NCBI GenBank assembly: GCA_964482685.1
Contig: CAYZZA010000014.1
Span: forward strand, 1 to 29,689
Direction: 5' to 3'
Length of the DNA: 29,689 bases
DNA from: CAYZZA01 sp964482685
GTDB taxonomy: Bacteria > Bacillota > Bacilli > Lactobacillales > Carnobacteriaceae_A
In this document: one piece after another, positions 6,290 to 13,842 of the stretch
How the letters are laid out: each line of letters opens with the position of its first letter
How positions within the stretch are numbered: the first letter of the stretch is position 1
Program-made: the position numbers and the translations under genes
The notes under the pieces: model-generated
Databases searched by the model: none
What the model was told of the DNA's origin: nothing
Seen by the model: the letters and a program-made list of their open reading frames with translations, nothing else

Positions 6290-7375
6290 TTAACGATCAC
6301 GTGTCGTAAATTTGTGACTTTCTGCGTGTCGTTGTAGGCCTAGCTGAATCAACTCTTCAATTAAGTCTCCATAATGTAGTCCTGTACTTTCCCACAAGCG
6401 AGGATACATACTAAATTGGGTAAACCCTGGAAACGTATTGATTTCGTTGATATAAATTGTTCCTTCATCCGTCAAAAAGAAGTCCACTCGACTTAACCCA
6501 CTGCCATCAATAGCCAAGAAAGCATCTTTGGCATATTCACGTAATGTTTGTTTTTCACTCTCGGATACATCGGCTGGGATACTCAGCTCGACGTCATTGT
6601 TTATATACTTGGAATCATAATCATAGAAGGCTTGTTCTTTGACCAATTCTCCAGGTACAGACGTGTGGACATCTTCATTTCCTAAGACAGCCACTTCTAT
6701 TTCACGCGCTTGTACACCTTGTTCTACAACTACTTTTCGATCGTATTCAAAGGCCAGATTGATTGCACCAATCAACTCTTCAGCTGTTTCTGCTTTTGAA
6801 ATTCCTACGCTTGAGCCTAGATTAGCGGGTTTTACAAAAAACGGGTATTCAAGACTCTCTTCACATTGCTGAATTACACATTCTTTATCTGCTTCCCAAT
6901 CATTGCGACGTACGGGAACATAGGGCACTTGTGGAAGACCTGCTACTTCAAACAAATGTTTGCTGATTAGCTTGTCCATTCCACATGCGCTTGCCAATAC
7001 ACCACAACCAACGTACGGAATACCCAATGTTTCAAACAGCCCTTGCACAGTGCCATCTTCGCCATTTGGGCCATGCAATACCGGAAAAGCAACGGCTTTG
7101 GATTGTTGAATCTTTGAAAAAGAAAAAGGGGTAGCCAAAACGTGGTCCGGCGACACGTCTGTGTCAAGATTTGTGAACTTTAACTGCTCCGAACGCTCTG
7201 GAACCGCTTCTTTGGTTGCGATTTCATTGCCTTCTAACCAGACTCCATCACGAGTAATATAAACAGGGATAACGGAGTAATAGTCAAAGTAAATTTCATT
7301 TAATATAGAATGTGCAGACAACACAGAGACATCATGCTCTGCACTTTTTCCACCATAGATCAAATAGATTTTCAT
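6290..7375 (-). CDS. ddl: D-alanine--D-alanine ligase
   Basis: ATP-grasp enzyme of 361 aa that makes the D-Ala-D-Ala dipeptide. It holds GGKSAEHDVS (8-17), the ATP-binding PANLGSSVGISK (183-194), the omega-loop FYDYDSKY (250-257), and the C-terminal metal and substrate site YINEINTFPGFTQFSMYP. The loop residue after Lys256 is Tyr257, as in D-Ala-D-Ala enzymes. Vancomycin-resistant lactobacilli and Leuconostoc have Phe there and make D-Ala-D-Lac, so ordinary vancomycin-sensitive wall precursors are expected here. The ATG has GGAGG 8 nt upstream. It lies directly upstream of murF. Confidence 0.96.
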   Translation of the reverse strand: MKIYLIYGGKSAEHDVSVLSAHSILNEIYFDYYSVIPVYITRDGVWLEGNEIATKEAVPERSEQLKFTNLDTDVSPDHVLATPFSFSKIQQSKAVAFPVLHGPNGEDGTVQGLFETLGIPYVGCGVLASACGMDKLISKHLFEVAGLPQVPYVPVRRNDWEADKECVIQQCEESLEYPFFVKPANLGSSVGISKAETAEELIGAINLAFEYDRKVVVEQGVQAREIEVAVLGNEDVHTSVPGELVKEQAFYDYDSKYINNDVELSIPADVSESEKQTLREYAKDAFLAIDGSGLSRVDFFLTDEGTIYINEINTFPGFTQFSMYPRLWESTGLHYGDLIEELIQLGLQRHAESHKFTTRDR

Positions 7376-7457
7376 ATTGGTTCCTCCATTTTACTTTTTC
7401 ACAATTTCATTTTCGCATATAAGCAACACGACAAAGACACGCTTCGTCGTCTCGATT

Positions 7458-7485
7458 ATTTTAGCACACAATCAAGGACACTCAA
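7458..7485 (-). promoter_or_regulatory. Candidate ddl-murF promoter
   Basis: Minus strand TTGAGT (7485-7480), a 16-nt spacer, and TAAAAT (7463-7458), located between the rpmE2 terminator and ddl. Confidence 0.5.
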
Positions 7486-7525
7486 ACCACCATTATTTAA
7501 AGTCAAATAGAATAGTCTATCCAAA

Positions 7526-7562
7526 TAAAAAAAGCAAAAAATCGATTTCGATTTTTTGCTTT
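7526..7562 (-). terminator. rpmE2 terminator
   Basis: Perfect 15-bp arms 7531-7545 and 7548-7562 with a very tight loop. On the minus strand it runs into TTTTTTTATTT just past the rpmE2 stop. Confidence 0.85.
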
Positions 7563-7572
7563 TCCTGTACGC

Positions 7573-7833
7573 TTATTCTGCGTTTTTGTATCCGTATTTT
7601 TTGTTGAAACGGTCGACACGTCCATCTGCTTGAGTGAACTTTTGACGTCCTGTATAAAATGGGTGTGAGTCAGATGAAATTTCTACACGAATTAACGGGT
7701 ATTCTTTTCCGTCTTCCCATTCCACTGTTTCACTAGATGTTTTTGTTGATCCGCTCAAGAATTTAAATCCTGTTGTGGTGTCCATAAAAACAACTGGGCT
7801 ATACTCTGGATGAATTTCTTTTTTCATATTCAT
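7573..7833 (-). CDS. rpmE2: 50S ribosomal protein L31, type B
   Basis: Large-subunit protein L31 in its zinc-independent form. The core KKEIHPEYSPVVF, GFKFLSGSTKTS, EWEDGKEYPLIRVEISSDSHPFYTG and FNKKYG matches YtiA-type L31, and there is no Cys at all, which excludes the zinc type A form. In bacilli the type B copy is induced under zinc limitation, but no Zur-like site is evident here. AAGGAG at 7844-7839 lies 5 nt from the ATG at 7833 and 11 nt from the ATG at 7827 (the family's usual MKKEIHP start); either could be used. A GTG at 7839 overlaps the ribosome site and is rejected. Confidence 0.94.
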   Translation of the reverse strand: MNMKKEIHPEYSPVVFMDTTTGFKFLSGSTKTSSETVEWEDGKEYPLIRVEISSDSHPFYTGRQKFTQADGRVDRFNKKYGYKNAE

Positions 7834-7839
7834 TTTCAC

Positions 7840-7939
7840 TCCTTATACCTTGTCTACTCTATTATACGACAATTTCTTTCGCTACACATAACACACCTCA
7901 TACTATCATACCTTCTTTTAGTTCGCAATGCTTTTTTGT
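7840..7939 (-). promoter_or_regulatory. rho-rpmE2 spacer with candidate rpmE2 promoters
   Basis: The minus strand shows a perfect TATAAT (RC of 7861-7866) about 30 nt upstream of rpmE2, but without a good -35. A second option upstream is TTGCGA, 17 nt, TAGTAT. No terminator hairpin follows rho, so some read-through from murA-rho is likely. Confidence 0.4.
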
Positions 7940-9211
7940 TTATTTTTTAAGAGAGCCTGTTTCTTCTAACATCTCAAAAAAAGAAGCATTTGTCGGATAT
8001 TTTTTTACCTTTTGCATGAATTTATCTGTATAGTCCAATGAGTCTCCTACTAGTCCACGACGCAACTGCACCACCGCTTCAATTTCTGTAGGTGAAAGCA
8101 ACAGTTCTTCTTTCCGTGTACTAGAACGCTTGATATCAATGGCAGGGAAAATTCGTCTTTCTGACAATTCTCTTGACAGGTGCATCTCCATGTTTCCGGT
8201 CCCTTTGAATTCTTCGTAAATCACATCGTCCATTCGACTGCCTGTATCCACCAATGCGGTGGCGACAATGGTTAAACTTCCGCCTTCTTCTATATTACGG
8301 GCGGCACCAAAGAAACGCTTTGGCCGATACAACGCAGCGGGGTCTATCCCTCCACTTAATGTGCGGCCACTTGGCGCTTCCACTAAGTTGTAGGCGCGCG
8401 CCAATCTAGTGATGCTGTCCATCAAAATAATCACATCTCGCTTGTCTTCCACTAATCTCATCGCACGTTCCAACACAAGCTCTGACACACGTACATGATT
8501 TTGAGGTTGCTGATCAAATGTCGAAGACACAACTTCGCCACGGACACTCCTTTCTAAATCGGTCACTTCTTCTGGTCGTTCGTCGATTAAGAGAAGAATC
8601 AACTCTGCTTCTGGGTAGTTTGTCGAGATGCCATTTGCAACTTCTTTTAACAAGCTGGTCTTTCCCGCTTTTGGCGGTGCAACAATCAACCCTCTTTGCC
8701 CAAACCCAATGGGCGATATGATATCTATAATCCGAGAAGACACACGCTCGGTGGTCGTCTCCAGGGTTATTTTTCGATCTGGATACAAGGGTGTCAGTGC
8801 TGGAAAGTGTGGACGTTCTTTTGATTCTTCTGGATCTTTTCCATTCACATAGGTGACGTGCATTAGCCCATAATACCGCTCGGATGGTTTTGGAGGGCGC
8901 GCTGTTCCAGTGATCTTGTCTCCGTTGCGAAGACCAAATCGTTTAATTTGAGACGCTGAAATATAGACATCTTCTTGGCTCGGCGTGTAATTAATTGGAC
9001 GCAAAAACCCAAAGTCTTGTTGTGCCACAATGTCCAAGATACCTTCTGCTTGAAAATAGCCTTGTTTTTCTGCTTGTGCACGAATGACTGCTAAAGCCAA
9101 CTCTTTTTTGTTCAATTGGCTATAAGACGGTACTTTTAATTCTTTTGCATATTGGTAAATTTCTTTCAATGTTTTTTGCTCTAAGGTTTTCAAAGTCAAC
9201 ATATCTTTCAT
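7940..9211 (-). CDS. rho: Transcription termination factor Rho
   Basis: Hexameric ATP-dependent RNA translocase of 423 aa. The Rho_N helical domain is at about 5-48, the cold-shock-type RNA-binding domain at about 55-120 (GFGFLR-like QDFGFLRP), the Walker A APPKAGKT at 178-185, the Walker B LILLLIDERPEEVTD, the Q-loop region, and the R-loop/C-terminal GLVGDSLDYTDKFM. It has no long N-terminal insertion. The ATG overlaps the murA stop by 4 nt (ATGA), indicating translational coupling, and AAGGGA lies 7 nt upstream. The murA-rho order is conserved in Lactobacillales. Confidence 0.97.
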   Translation of the reverse strand: MKDMLTLKTLEQKTLKEIYQYAKELKVPSYSQLNKKELALAVIRAQAEKQGYFQAEGILDIVAQQDFGFLRPINYTPSQEDVYISASQIKRFGLRNGDKITGTARPPKPSERYYGLMHVTYVNGKDPEESKERPHFPALTPLYPDRKITLETTTERVSSRIIDIISPIGFGQRGLIVAPPKAGKTSLLKEVANGISTNYPEAELILLLIDERPEEVTDLERSVRGEVVSSTFDQQPQNHVRVSELVLERAMRLVEDKRDVIILMDSITRLARAYNLVEAPSGRTLSGGIDPAALYRPKRFFGAARNIEEGGSLTIVATALVDTGSRMDDVIYEEFKGTGNMEMHLSRELSERRIFPAIDIKRSSTRKEELLLSPTEIEAVVQLRRGLVGDSLDYTDKFMQKVKKYPTNASFFEMLEETGSLKK

Positions 9212-10494
9212 GCTTCTATCCCTTGCTTGCTTTCAGGGTCAATCATCTGAATAGTGGCACCTAATGCGGTCAGTTTTTCAACGATGTGATCGTACCCTCT
9301 GAGAATATTGTCGACTCCACTAATTTCAGTTGTGCCTTCTGCGATGAGCCCCGCAATCACTAAGCACGCTCCTGCGCGCAAATCGGTCGCAATCACTTCT
9401 GCTCCGTTTAACGCATGTCCACCTTCAATTAAAATCAAGTCACTTTCTACCCGGATGCCTGCATCCATTCGGTTTAACTCAGGAACATGATTGACCCGCT
9501 TGGGATAAATCGTATCCATAATGCTTGAGGTACCTGTTGCTTTGAGCAATAAAGGGGTGATTGGTTGTTGCAAATCGGTCGCAAACCCTGGATAAGGAAG
9601 AGTTTTAATCTGAACACCTTTTAACTGTCTTGCTTCCAATACACGAATGCTATCTTCGTAGACAACCATTGGGACCCCCATCTCTTCAAGTTTGGCAAGC
9701 AAGCCTTCTAAGTGTTCCACAATCACGTTTTTCACTAACACATTTGTTCCAACAGCTGCTGCCAATGACAAATATGTTCCTGCCTCAATTCGATCTGGAA
9801 TCACAGTATGGTGAGTACCCGTCAACGTCTCGACCCCTTCAATTCGGATAATATCTGTCCCAGCTCCACGAATATTGGCTCCCATATTCGTCAGTAAGGT
9901 CGCAATGTCAATAATTTCAGGTTCGCGGGCCGCATTTTCAATGGTTGTGCGCCCCTTGGCTTTGACGGCCGCAAGCATCACGTTAACCGTCGCACCAATG
10001 GACACTACGTCAAAATACACACGTGCTCCTACGAGTCCATCTTCGCCTGTTGTCAGGTACATCGCGCCCATTTCATTTTCAACCGTCGCACCTAGAGCAC
10101 GAAAGCCTTTTAAATGTTGGTCAATGGGACGTGGGCCAAGAAAACAGCCCCCTGGCAGTCCAACCACTCCTTGACCAAATTTAGACAGTAGCGCTCCCAT
10201 GAAATAATAAGAAGCACGTAAGCTCTTTATTTTTCCACTTGGCATTGGGATGGAGACCATCTTTGTTGGATCAATAGTAAGCGTACCGTCTTCAAAATGT
10301 GTATCCACATGCATCATATTTAAGATATCTATCAATGCGTGAACGTCTTGAATATCTGGCACTCCTTCCAACGTCACGGGTGAATCGGCCAATATAGATG
10401 CTGGGATAAGCGCAACAATACTGTTTTTAGCTCCACTTACCGTTACTGTTCCTTGTAATTTTTTTCCACCTTGAATTTGAATTTTTTTCGTCAT
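9208..10494 (-). CDS. murA: UDP-N-acetylglucosamine 1-carboxyvinyltransferase (second Firmicute copy, MurA2/MurZ type)
   Basis: Transfers enolpyruvate from PEP to UDP-GlcNAc, the first committed step of peptidoglycan synthesis and the fosfomycin target. The GAKNSIVALI motif has the conserved Lys23-Asn24 (counted from the 10494 start). The active-site Cys117 lies in LPGGCFLGPRPIDQHL. PGFATDLQQP and the C-terminal RGYDHIVEKL are typical. Low-GC Gram-positives usually have two MurA proteins, and the copy between pyrG and rho is the second type. A GAGG site lies 9 nt before the ATG at 10494 and only 3 nt before the ATG at 10500, so 10494 is preferred. It overlaps rho by 4 nt. Confidence 0.95.
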   Translation of the reverse strand: MTKKIQIQGGKKLQGTVTVSGAKNSIVALIPASILADSPVTLEGVPDIQDVHALIDILNMMHVDTHFEDGTLTIDPTKMVSIPMPSGKIKSLRASYYFMGALLSKFGQGVVGLPGGCFLGPRPIDQHLKGFRALGATVENEMGAMYLTTGEDGLVGARVYFDVVSIGATVNVMLAAVKAKGRTTIENAAREPEIIDIATLLTNMGANIRGAGTDIIRIEGVETLTGTHHTVIPDRIEAGTYLSLAAAVGTNVLVKNVIVEHLEGLLAKLEEMGVPMVVYEDSIRVLEARQLKGVQIKTLPYPGFATDLQQPITPLLLKATGTSSIMDTIYPKRVNHVPELNRMDAGIRVESDLILIEGGHALNGAEVIATDLRAGACLVIAGLIAEGTTEISGVDNILRGYDHIVEKLTALGATIQMIDPESKQGIEA

Positions 10495-10500
10495 ATACAT

Positions 10501-10680
10501 GATCCTCTCTTATGTAAATCTAAGGGAAATCCCCTTATCTAGTGCGTATTCGTACATACAGGTGTGGACACACGTGCGTCTTTTTGTCTATCCACCAACA
10601 AAAAGTATAGATACATCTTTTTTTGATGCATCCTTTTCTGCTCTTCTTTAGTATACTGTATTTTTTATAAAAGGAGGTAC
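10501..10680 (-). other. murA-rho leader with several inverted repeats
   Basis: Between the pyrG terminator and murA the minus strand has TATACT near 10652-10657 (no good -35). Then come two hairpin-capable repeats: CTTTTTGT (10605-10598) with ACAAAAAG (10587-10580), and TAAGGG/CCCTTA at 10537-10521 just upstream of the ribosome site. No T-run follows either one. Role unknown. Confidence 0.4.
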
Positions 10681-10681
10681 C

Positions 10682-10714
10682 AAAAAACCAGGCTCATGTG
10701 AGGACCTGGTTTTT
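10682..10714 (-). terminator. pyrG terminator
   Basis: A 10-bp stem AAAAACCAGG/CCTGGTTTTT (10683-10692 with 10705-10714) with a 12-nt loop and a T6 run on the minus strand, 34 nt after the pyrG stop. Confidence 0.85.
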
Positions 10715-10747
10715 CTGACTGGCTATGTGTATTCTTTTAACACGTAC

Positions 10748-12358
10748 TTATTTCTTTTTTTCTGACTCTGTTAACGCAGCTTTCACAAATCCGGCAAACA
10801 AAGGATGGGGACGGTTTGGACGTGATAGAAACTCAGGGTGGAATTGACAAGCGACAAAATGAGGGTGATCTTCCAGTTCAATAATTTCGACCAAGCGATT
10901 GTCTGGAGATAATCCGGAAAAGACCAACCCTTTATCTGCTAGTTGAGTCCGGTATGCATTGTTAAATTCAAAGCGATGGCGGTGTCTTTCTTCTACCATT
11001 TCTGTCCCATAAGCGGCACGTGCGTGTGTGCCTTCTTTTAACTTACATGGATATAGCCCTAAACGAAGTGTGCCTCCCAAGTCTGTAACGCGCTCTTGGT
11101 CAGACATAAGGGCAATAAGTGGTTCAGGTGTCTTTGGATTCATTTCAATAGAATCAGCTTCTGAAATACCAGCAACGTTTCGTGCAAATTCAATAGCGGC
11201 CATTTGCATACCTAAACAAATACCGAAAAACGGCACATTGTTTTCACGTGCATACTGAACAGCTAATATTTTCCCTTCTACTCCGCGCGTACCAAATCCA
11301 CCTGGTACCACGATTCCATCGACATCGTTCAATTCTTTCAGAACTTGTTCGGGCTGAAGCAATTCGGAGTTGATCCACTTTAAGTCAATTTCGGTATCGA
11401 TTGGGTAGCCAGCATGTTTCAGCGCTTCTACAACAGAAAGATATGCATCTGGAAGTTCGACGTATTTTCCAACAAGTCCGATGGTTACTTTCTTAGACAA
11501 GTTCAACACACGTTCTTCTAATTCTTTCCATTCTGTCATGTCTGCTTCAGGCACATCTAATTTTAAATGCTTGCAGACCAACTCGTCCATTTTTTGACGT
11601 TGCAAGTTTAATGGAATGGTATACAACGTGTCTACATCAAGAGATTCAATAACCGCTTCTGTTTCAACGTCACAAAACAGGGCTAATTTTTCTTTCATGT
11701 GTTGTGGAACAGGTTGTTCTGTCCGGACAATGAGCATATTCGGCTGGATTCCAAGACTACGCAATTCTTTTACACTATGTTGGGTAGGTTTGGTCTTCAT
11801 TTCCCCTGCTGCTTTTAAGTAAGGAATCAACGTCGTATGAATATACATCACGTTGTCGGTTCCTACTTCGCGCTTCATTTGTCTTAATGCTTCTAGGAAC
11901 GGAAGAGATTCAATGTCTCCAACTGTTCCTCCCACTTCGGTAATAATGACATCTGCATCGGTCATTTGAGCAGCACGCATAATTTTTTCTTTTATCTTGT
12001 TGGTAATGTGTGGAATAACTTGTACAGTTGCACCATGGTAATCGCCTCTGCGTTCTGCTTCCAATACTTCAGAGTAAACTTTTCCAGTTGTCACGTTTGA
12101 AAACTTGTTCAAGTGGATATCAATAAACCGTTCGTAGTGCCCAAGGTCCAAATCTGTTTCTGCTCCATCATCGGTCACAAACACTTCTCCGTGCTGATAG
12201 GGACTCATAGTTCCTGGGTCAACGTTTATATACGGGTCAAATTTTTGAATGGTCACATTTAACCCTCTGTTTTTTAACAAACGTCCCAAAGACGCTGCCG
12301 CAATTCCTTTCCCAATTGATGACACAACGCCACCTGTAATAAATATATATTTTTTCAT
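10748..12358 (-). CDS. pyrG: CTP synthase
   Basis: Converts UTP to CTP using glutamine. The N-terminal amidoligase begins KKYIFITGGVVSSIGKGIAA (2-21) and holds DPYINVDPGTMSPYQHGEVFV. The C-terminal class I glutaminase has the nucleophile Cys380 in FFGICLGMQ, and His and Glu in CQFHPEF. The product is 536 aa from the ATG at 12358, the usual length. Longer in-frame starts exist (12364 and 12394), but GGAGGG at 12373-12368 is 9 nt from 12358, and the family begins at this point. Expression is probably set by the CTP-sensing leader upstream. Confidence 0.97.
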   Translation of the reverse strand: MKKYIFITGGVVSSIGKGIAAASLGRLLKNRGLNVTIQKFDPYINVDPGTMSPYQHGEVFVTDDGAETDLDLGHYERFIDIHLNKFSNVTTGKVYSEVLEAERRGDYHGATVQVIPHITNKIKEKIMRAAQMTDADVIITEVGGTVGDIESLPFLEALRQMKREVGTDNVMYIHTTLIPYLKAAGEMKTKPTQHSVKELRSLGIQPNMLIVRTEQPVPQHMKEKLALFCDVETEAVIESLDVDTLYTIPLNLQRQKMDELVCKHLKLDVPEADMTEWKELEERVLNLSKKVTIGLVGKYVELPDAYLSVVEALKHAGYPIDTEIDLKWINSELLQPEQVLKELNDVDGIVVPGGFGTRGVEGKILAVQYARENNVPFFGICLGMQMAAIEFARNVAGISEADSIEMNPKTPEPLIALMSDQERVTDLGGTLRLGLYPCKLKEGTHARAAYGTEMVEERHRHRFEFNNAYRTQLADKGLVFSGLSPDNRLVEIIELEDHPHFVACQFHPEFLSRPNRPHPLFAGFVKAALTESEKKK

Positions 12359-12440
12359 CTCCATATGCCCTCCACCAGTCTTATTGTTATCCATATACTC
12401 TACTCTTTAAAAAAAGGGATGCTTTTACGCTTACAAAAAG

Positions 12441-12474
12441 AAAAGCTCCCTATTCAATAAAAAAGAATAGGGAG
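12441..12474 (-). terminator. pyrG leader attenuator terminator
   Basis: Minus strand CTCCCTATTC (12474-12465), a 9-nt loop, and GAATAGGGAG (12455-12446) form a perfect 10-bp stem followed by CTTTTCTTTTT. It lies between promoter and gene, about +50 to +90 of the transcript. In Bacillus subtilis pyrG the equivalent hairpin is blocked when CTP is low, by G residues added at the transcript 5' end. Confidence 0.88.
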
Positions 12475-12490
12475 TATTGCCGTTTTTCTG

Positions 12491-12499
12491 TCCCTATTC
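12491..12499 (-). promoter_or_regulatory. Possible encoded antiterminator arm in the pyrG leader
   Basis: Minus strand GAATAGGGA (+25 to +33) repeats the 3' arm of the attenuator. It can form 9 pairs with its 5' arm (TCCCTATTC, 12473-12465), which would exclude the terminator. Its AGGGA can also pair with UCCCU at the very 5' end (12519-12515). Confidence 0.45.
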
Positions 12500-12514
12500 G
12501 CTGTTTTTGCTTCA

Positions 12515-12559
12515 AGGGAGCCCAATTAAAATAATACAGATAATCTGTGTCATCGTCAA
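12515..12559 (-). promoter_or_regulatory. pyrG promoter and GGGCTC reiterative-transcription start
   Basis: Minus strand TTGACG (12559-12554), exactly 17 nt, TATTAT (12536-12531), a 7-nt gap, then GGGCTCCCTT from 12523. GGGCTC at +1 is the initial sequence used in Bacillus subtilis pyrG, where low CTP causes slippage that adds extra G residues able to pair with CTCCC in the terminator. Confidence 0.88.
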
Positions 12560-12578
12560 GACTTTTTTGGACAAAACG

Positions 12579-13208
12579 TTACTCTTCTTCGTCCAAATCT
12601 TCTTCGTCTAAATCGTCTTCATCGATCACGGTTAGACCTTCCAAACCATCTTCGTCTTCTTCCACGTCTCCTAGTTCAGATAAATCCTTTTCGTATTCAC
12701 CTAGAGATTCTTTGTCCTCATCATCGATGACGACACCTTCTTCATCTACTTTCAGACGAGCCGCATACGTGGATTTTTCGTCGTCGTCTTCATCCTCGTC
12801 ATCGTCTTCATCGTCTAAATCATCTAGATCATCCAACTCGTCTTCGTCATCGTCTTCATCGTCGTACTCTTCGATGTATTTTTTCTTGCGTTTTTTGCGA
12901 CGAGGACGCTCATCATCTTCATCATTGTCATGCGTGATTTCTTCGTCAATCAAGTCTGTTGGGTACCACGCACGCATGCCCCACCGGTTGTCTCCAAGAG
13001 AAATAAAACTGCCATCCATGTTCATATCGGTATAAAATTGAACCATGTTGGCTTTGACTACCTCATCGGATAGTTCTAAAAATGTGGCAATTTCATTTAG
13101 TAAAGTTGAAAACTCCATTACTTTTCCATTTTCTTCTAAAATAGCATGTGCCACTTCAAGCATCGAAAGTTCTTTTTTGTTTTGACCCATTATTTTTTCA
13201 AGTCCCAC
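12579..13208 (-). CDS. rpoE: DNA-directed RNA polymerase subunit delta
   Basis: Gram-positive RNA polymerase delta subunit of 209 aa. In the family it promotes enzyme recycling and lowers non-specific binding. The folded HARE-type N-terminal domain is at about 12-95 (LSMLEVAHAILEENGKVMEFSTLLNEIA, then QFYTDMNMDGSFISLGDNRWGMRAWYPTD, given here as two segments). A short basic patch RPRRKKRKKK follows, and then an acidic tail of about 100 residues made almost wholly of Asp and Glu. The DNA of this tail is a GAT/GAC/GAA triplet-rich tract. The GTG at 13208 matches the family's N-terminal extent; an internal ATG at 13190 is the alternative. It lies directly upstream of pyrG as in other Firmicutes. 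Confidence 0.94.
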   Translation of the reverse strand: MGLEKIMGQNKKELSMLEVAHAILEENGKVMEFSTLLNEIATFLELSDEVVKANMVQFYTDMNMDGSFISLGDNRWGMRAWYPTDLIDEEITHDNDEDDERPRRKKRKKKYIEEYDDEDDDEDELDDLDDLDDEDDDEDEDDDEKSTYAARLKVDEEGVVIDDEDKESLGEYEKDLSELGDVEEDEDGLEGLTVIDEDDLDEEDLDEEE

Positions 13209-13240
13209 TCAAGCCACATCCTTTCAAAAGTCTACCCTTT

Positions 13241-13270
13241 ATTATACATGAATTATGTTGTAAAGTGCAA
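13241..13270 (-). promoter_or_regulatory. rpoE promoter
   Basis: Minus strand TTGCAC (13270-13265), 18 nt, and a perfect TATAAT (13246-13241). The -35 overlaps the end of the upstream DUF1934 gene. Confidence 0.65.
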
Positions 13271-13693
13271 TCGAATTTGATATTCTCCTAGTTTTTGTTC
13301 TCCCAAGTAAAGTGCATAGTCGACAAATACCCTACCTGAAAAAGGACGGTCGTAATAGCTGATTTTTAAGTCGGTTGTCTCAATCTGGATTTGAATCATG
13401 CCTGTAGGCACTTGATACCCAGATTGTGTCCTTTTGTCGATGTCAAAACGAAGTCTCGTAGTGGTTTCCCCTTGCCGAATGAGACTCACTTTCCCATCTG
13501 GCGTGACTTTTACAATGACAGGAACAGGTGTCTCTCCCGACGTTTCTTCGTAGCGTATATAATACGATCCATTCATATGAAGGAGACGTCCTTTTTCTTC
13601 AAAAAGATGTTTTTCGACTTCTCCATCTTGAACCAATACCGTTTGCATCTTTATTTCTGCTGGAATGCCTTTTGATTCTGGTAATGCTACCAT
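13253..13693 (-). CDS. DUF1934 family beta-barrel protein (YwiB-like)
   Basis: Small soluble protein of 146 aa, no signal peptide. It consists of alternating beta strands with GSYYIRYEET near 42-51, GETTTRLRFDIDKRTQSGYQVPTGMI in the middle, and the C-terminal GRVFVDYALYLGEQKLGEYQIRL (strand residues only, given as landmarks). This matches the YwiB/DUF1934 calycin-like family, whose function is not known to me. The ATG has GAGGGAG upstream. It lies 44 nt before rpoE, which also has its own promoter overlapping the end of this gene. It is divergent from lipL. Confidence 0.75.
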   Translation of the reverse strand: MVALPESKGIPAEIKMQTVLVQDGEVEKHLFEEKGRLLHMNGSYYIRYEETSGETPVPVIVKVTPDGKVSLIRQGETTTRLRFDIDKRTQSGYQVPTGMIQIQIETTDLKISYYDRPFSGRVFVDYALYLGEQKLGEYQIRLHFTT

Positions 13694-13755
13694 CGCTCTC
13701 CCTCTTTTCTTTTCTTCACAAAGGATCTTCTGCTCTTTTATTCTATCATACCCCT

Positions 13756-13801
13756 ATCAGAACTTCTTCTTGTTTCTGATCTCTTGAAGATTTGTTATAC
13801 T
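13756..13801 (+). promoter_or_regulatory. lipL-ywfO promoter with a flanking inverted repeat
   Basis: Extended -10 TGTTATACT (13793-13801) with only a weak -35. Just upstream ATCAGAA (13756-13762) and TTCTGAT (13774-13780) form a 7-bp inverted repeat spaced 11 nt. This looks like an operator covering the -35 region and facing the divergent DUF1934 gene. Confidence 0.5.
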
Positions 13802-13842
13802 AGAAACAACAAAAATGCAACTAATAAAGGGAGTACGTGACG

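Noticed and set aside
10669..10680. Perfect AAAAGGAGGTACC-like ribosome site on the plus strand
   Set aside because: No open frame follows (the next ATG is directly followed by TGA). It lies between the pyrG terminator and the murA start region and is probably chance.
12547..13035. Plus-strand frame coding a very Ser-rich protein
   Set aside because: It is the antisense of the Asp/Glu-rich tail of RpoE (GAT/GAC/GAA codons read as TCN/TTC on the other strand). It has no ribosome site and is low complexity.
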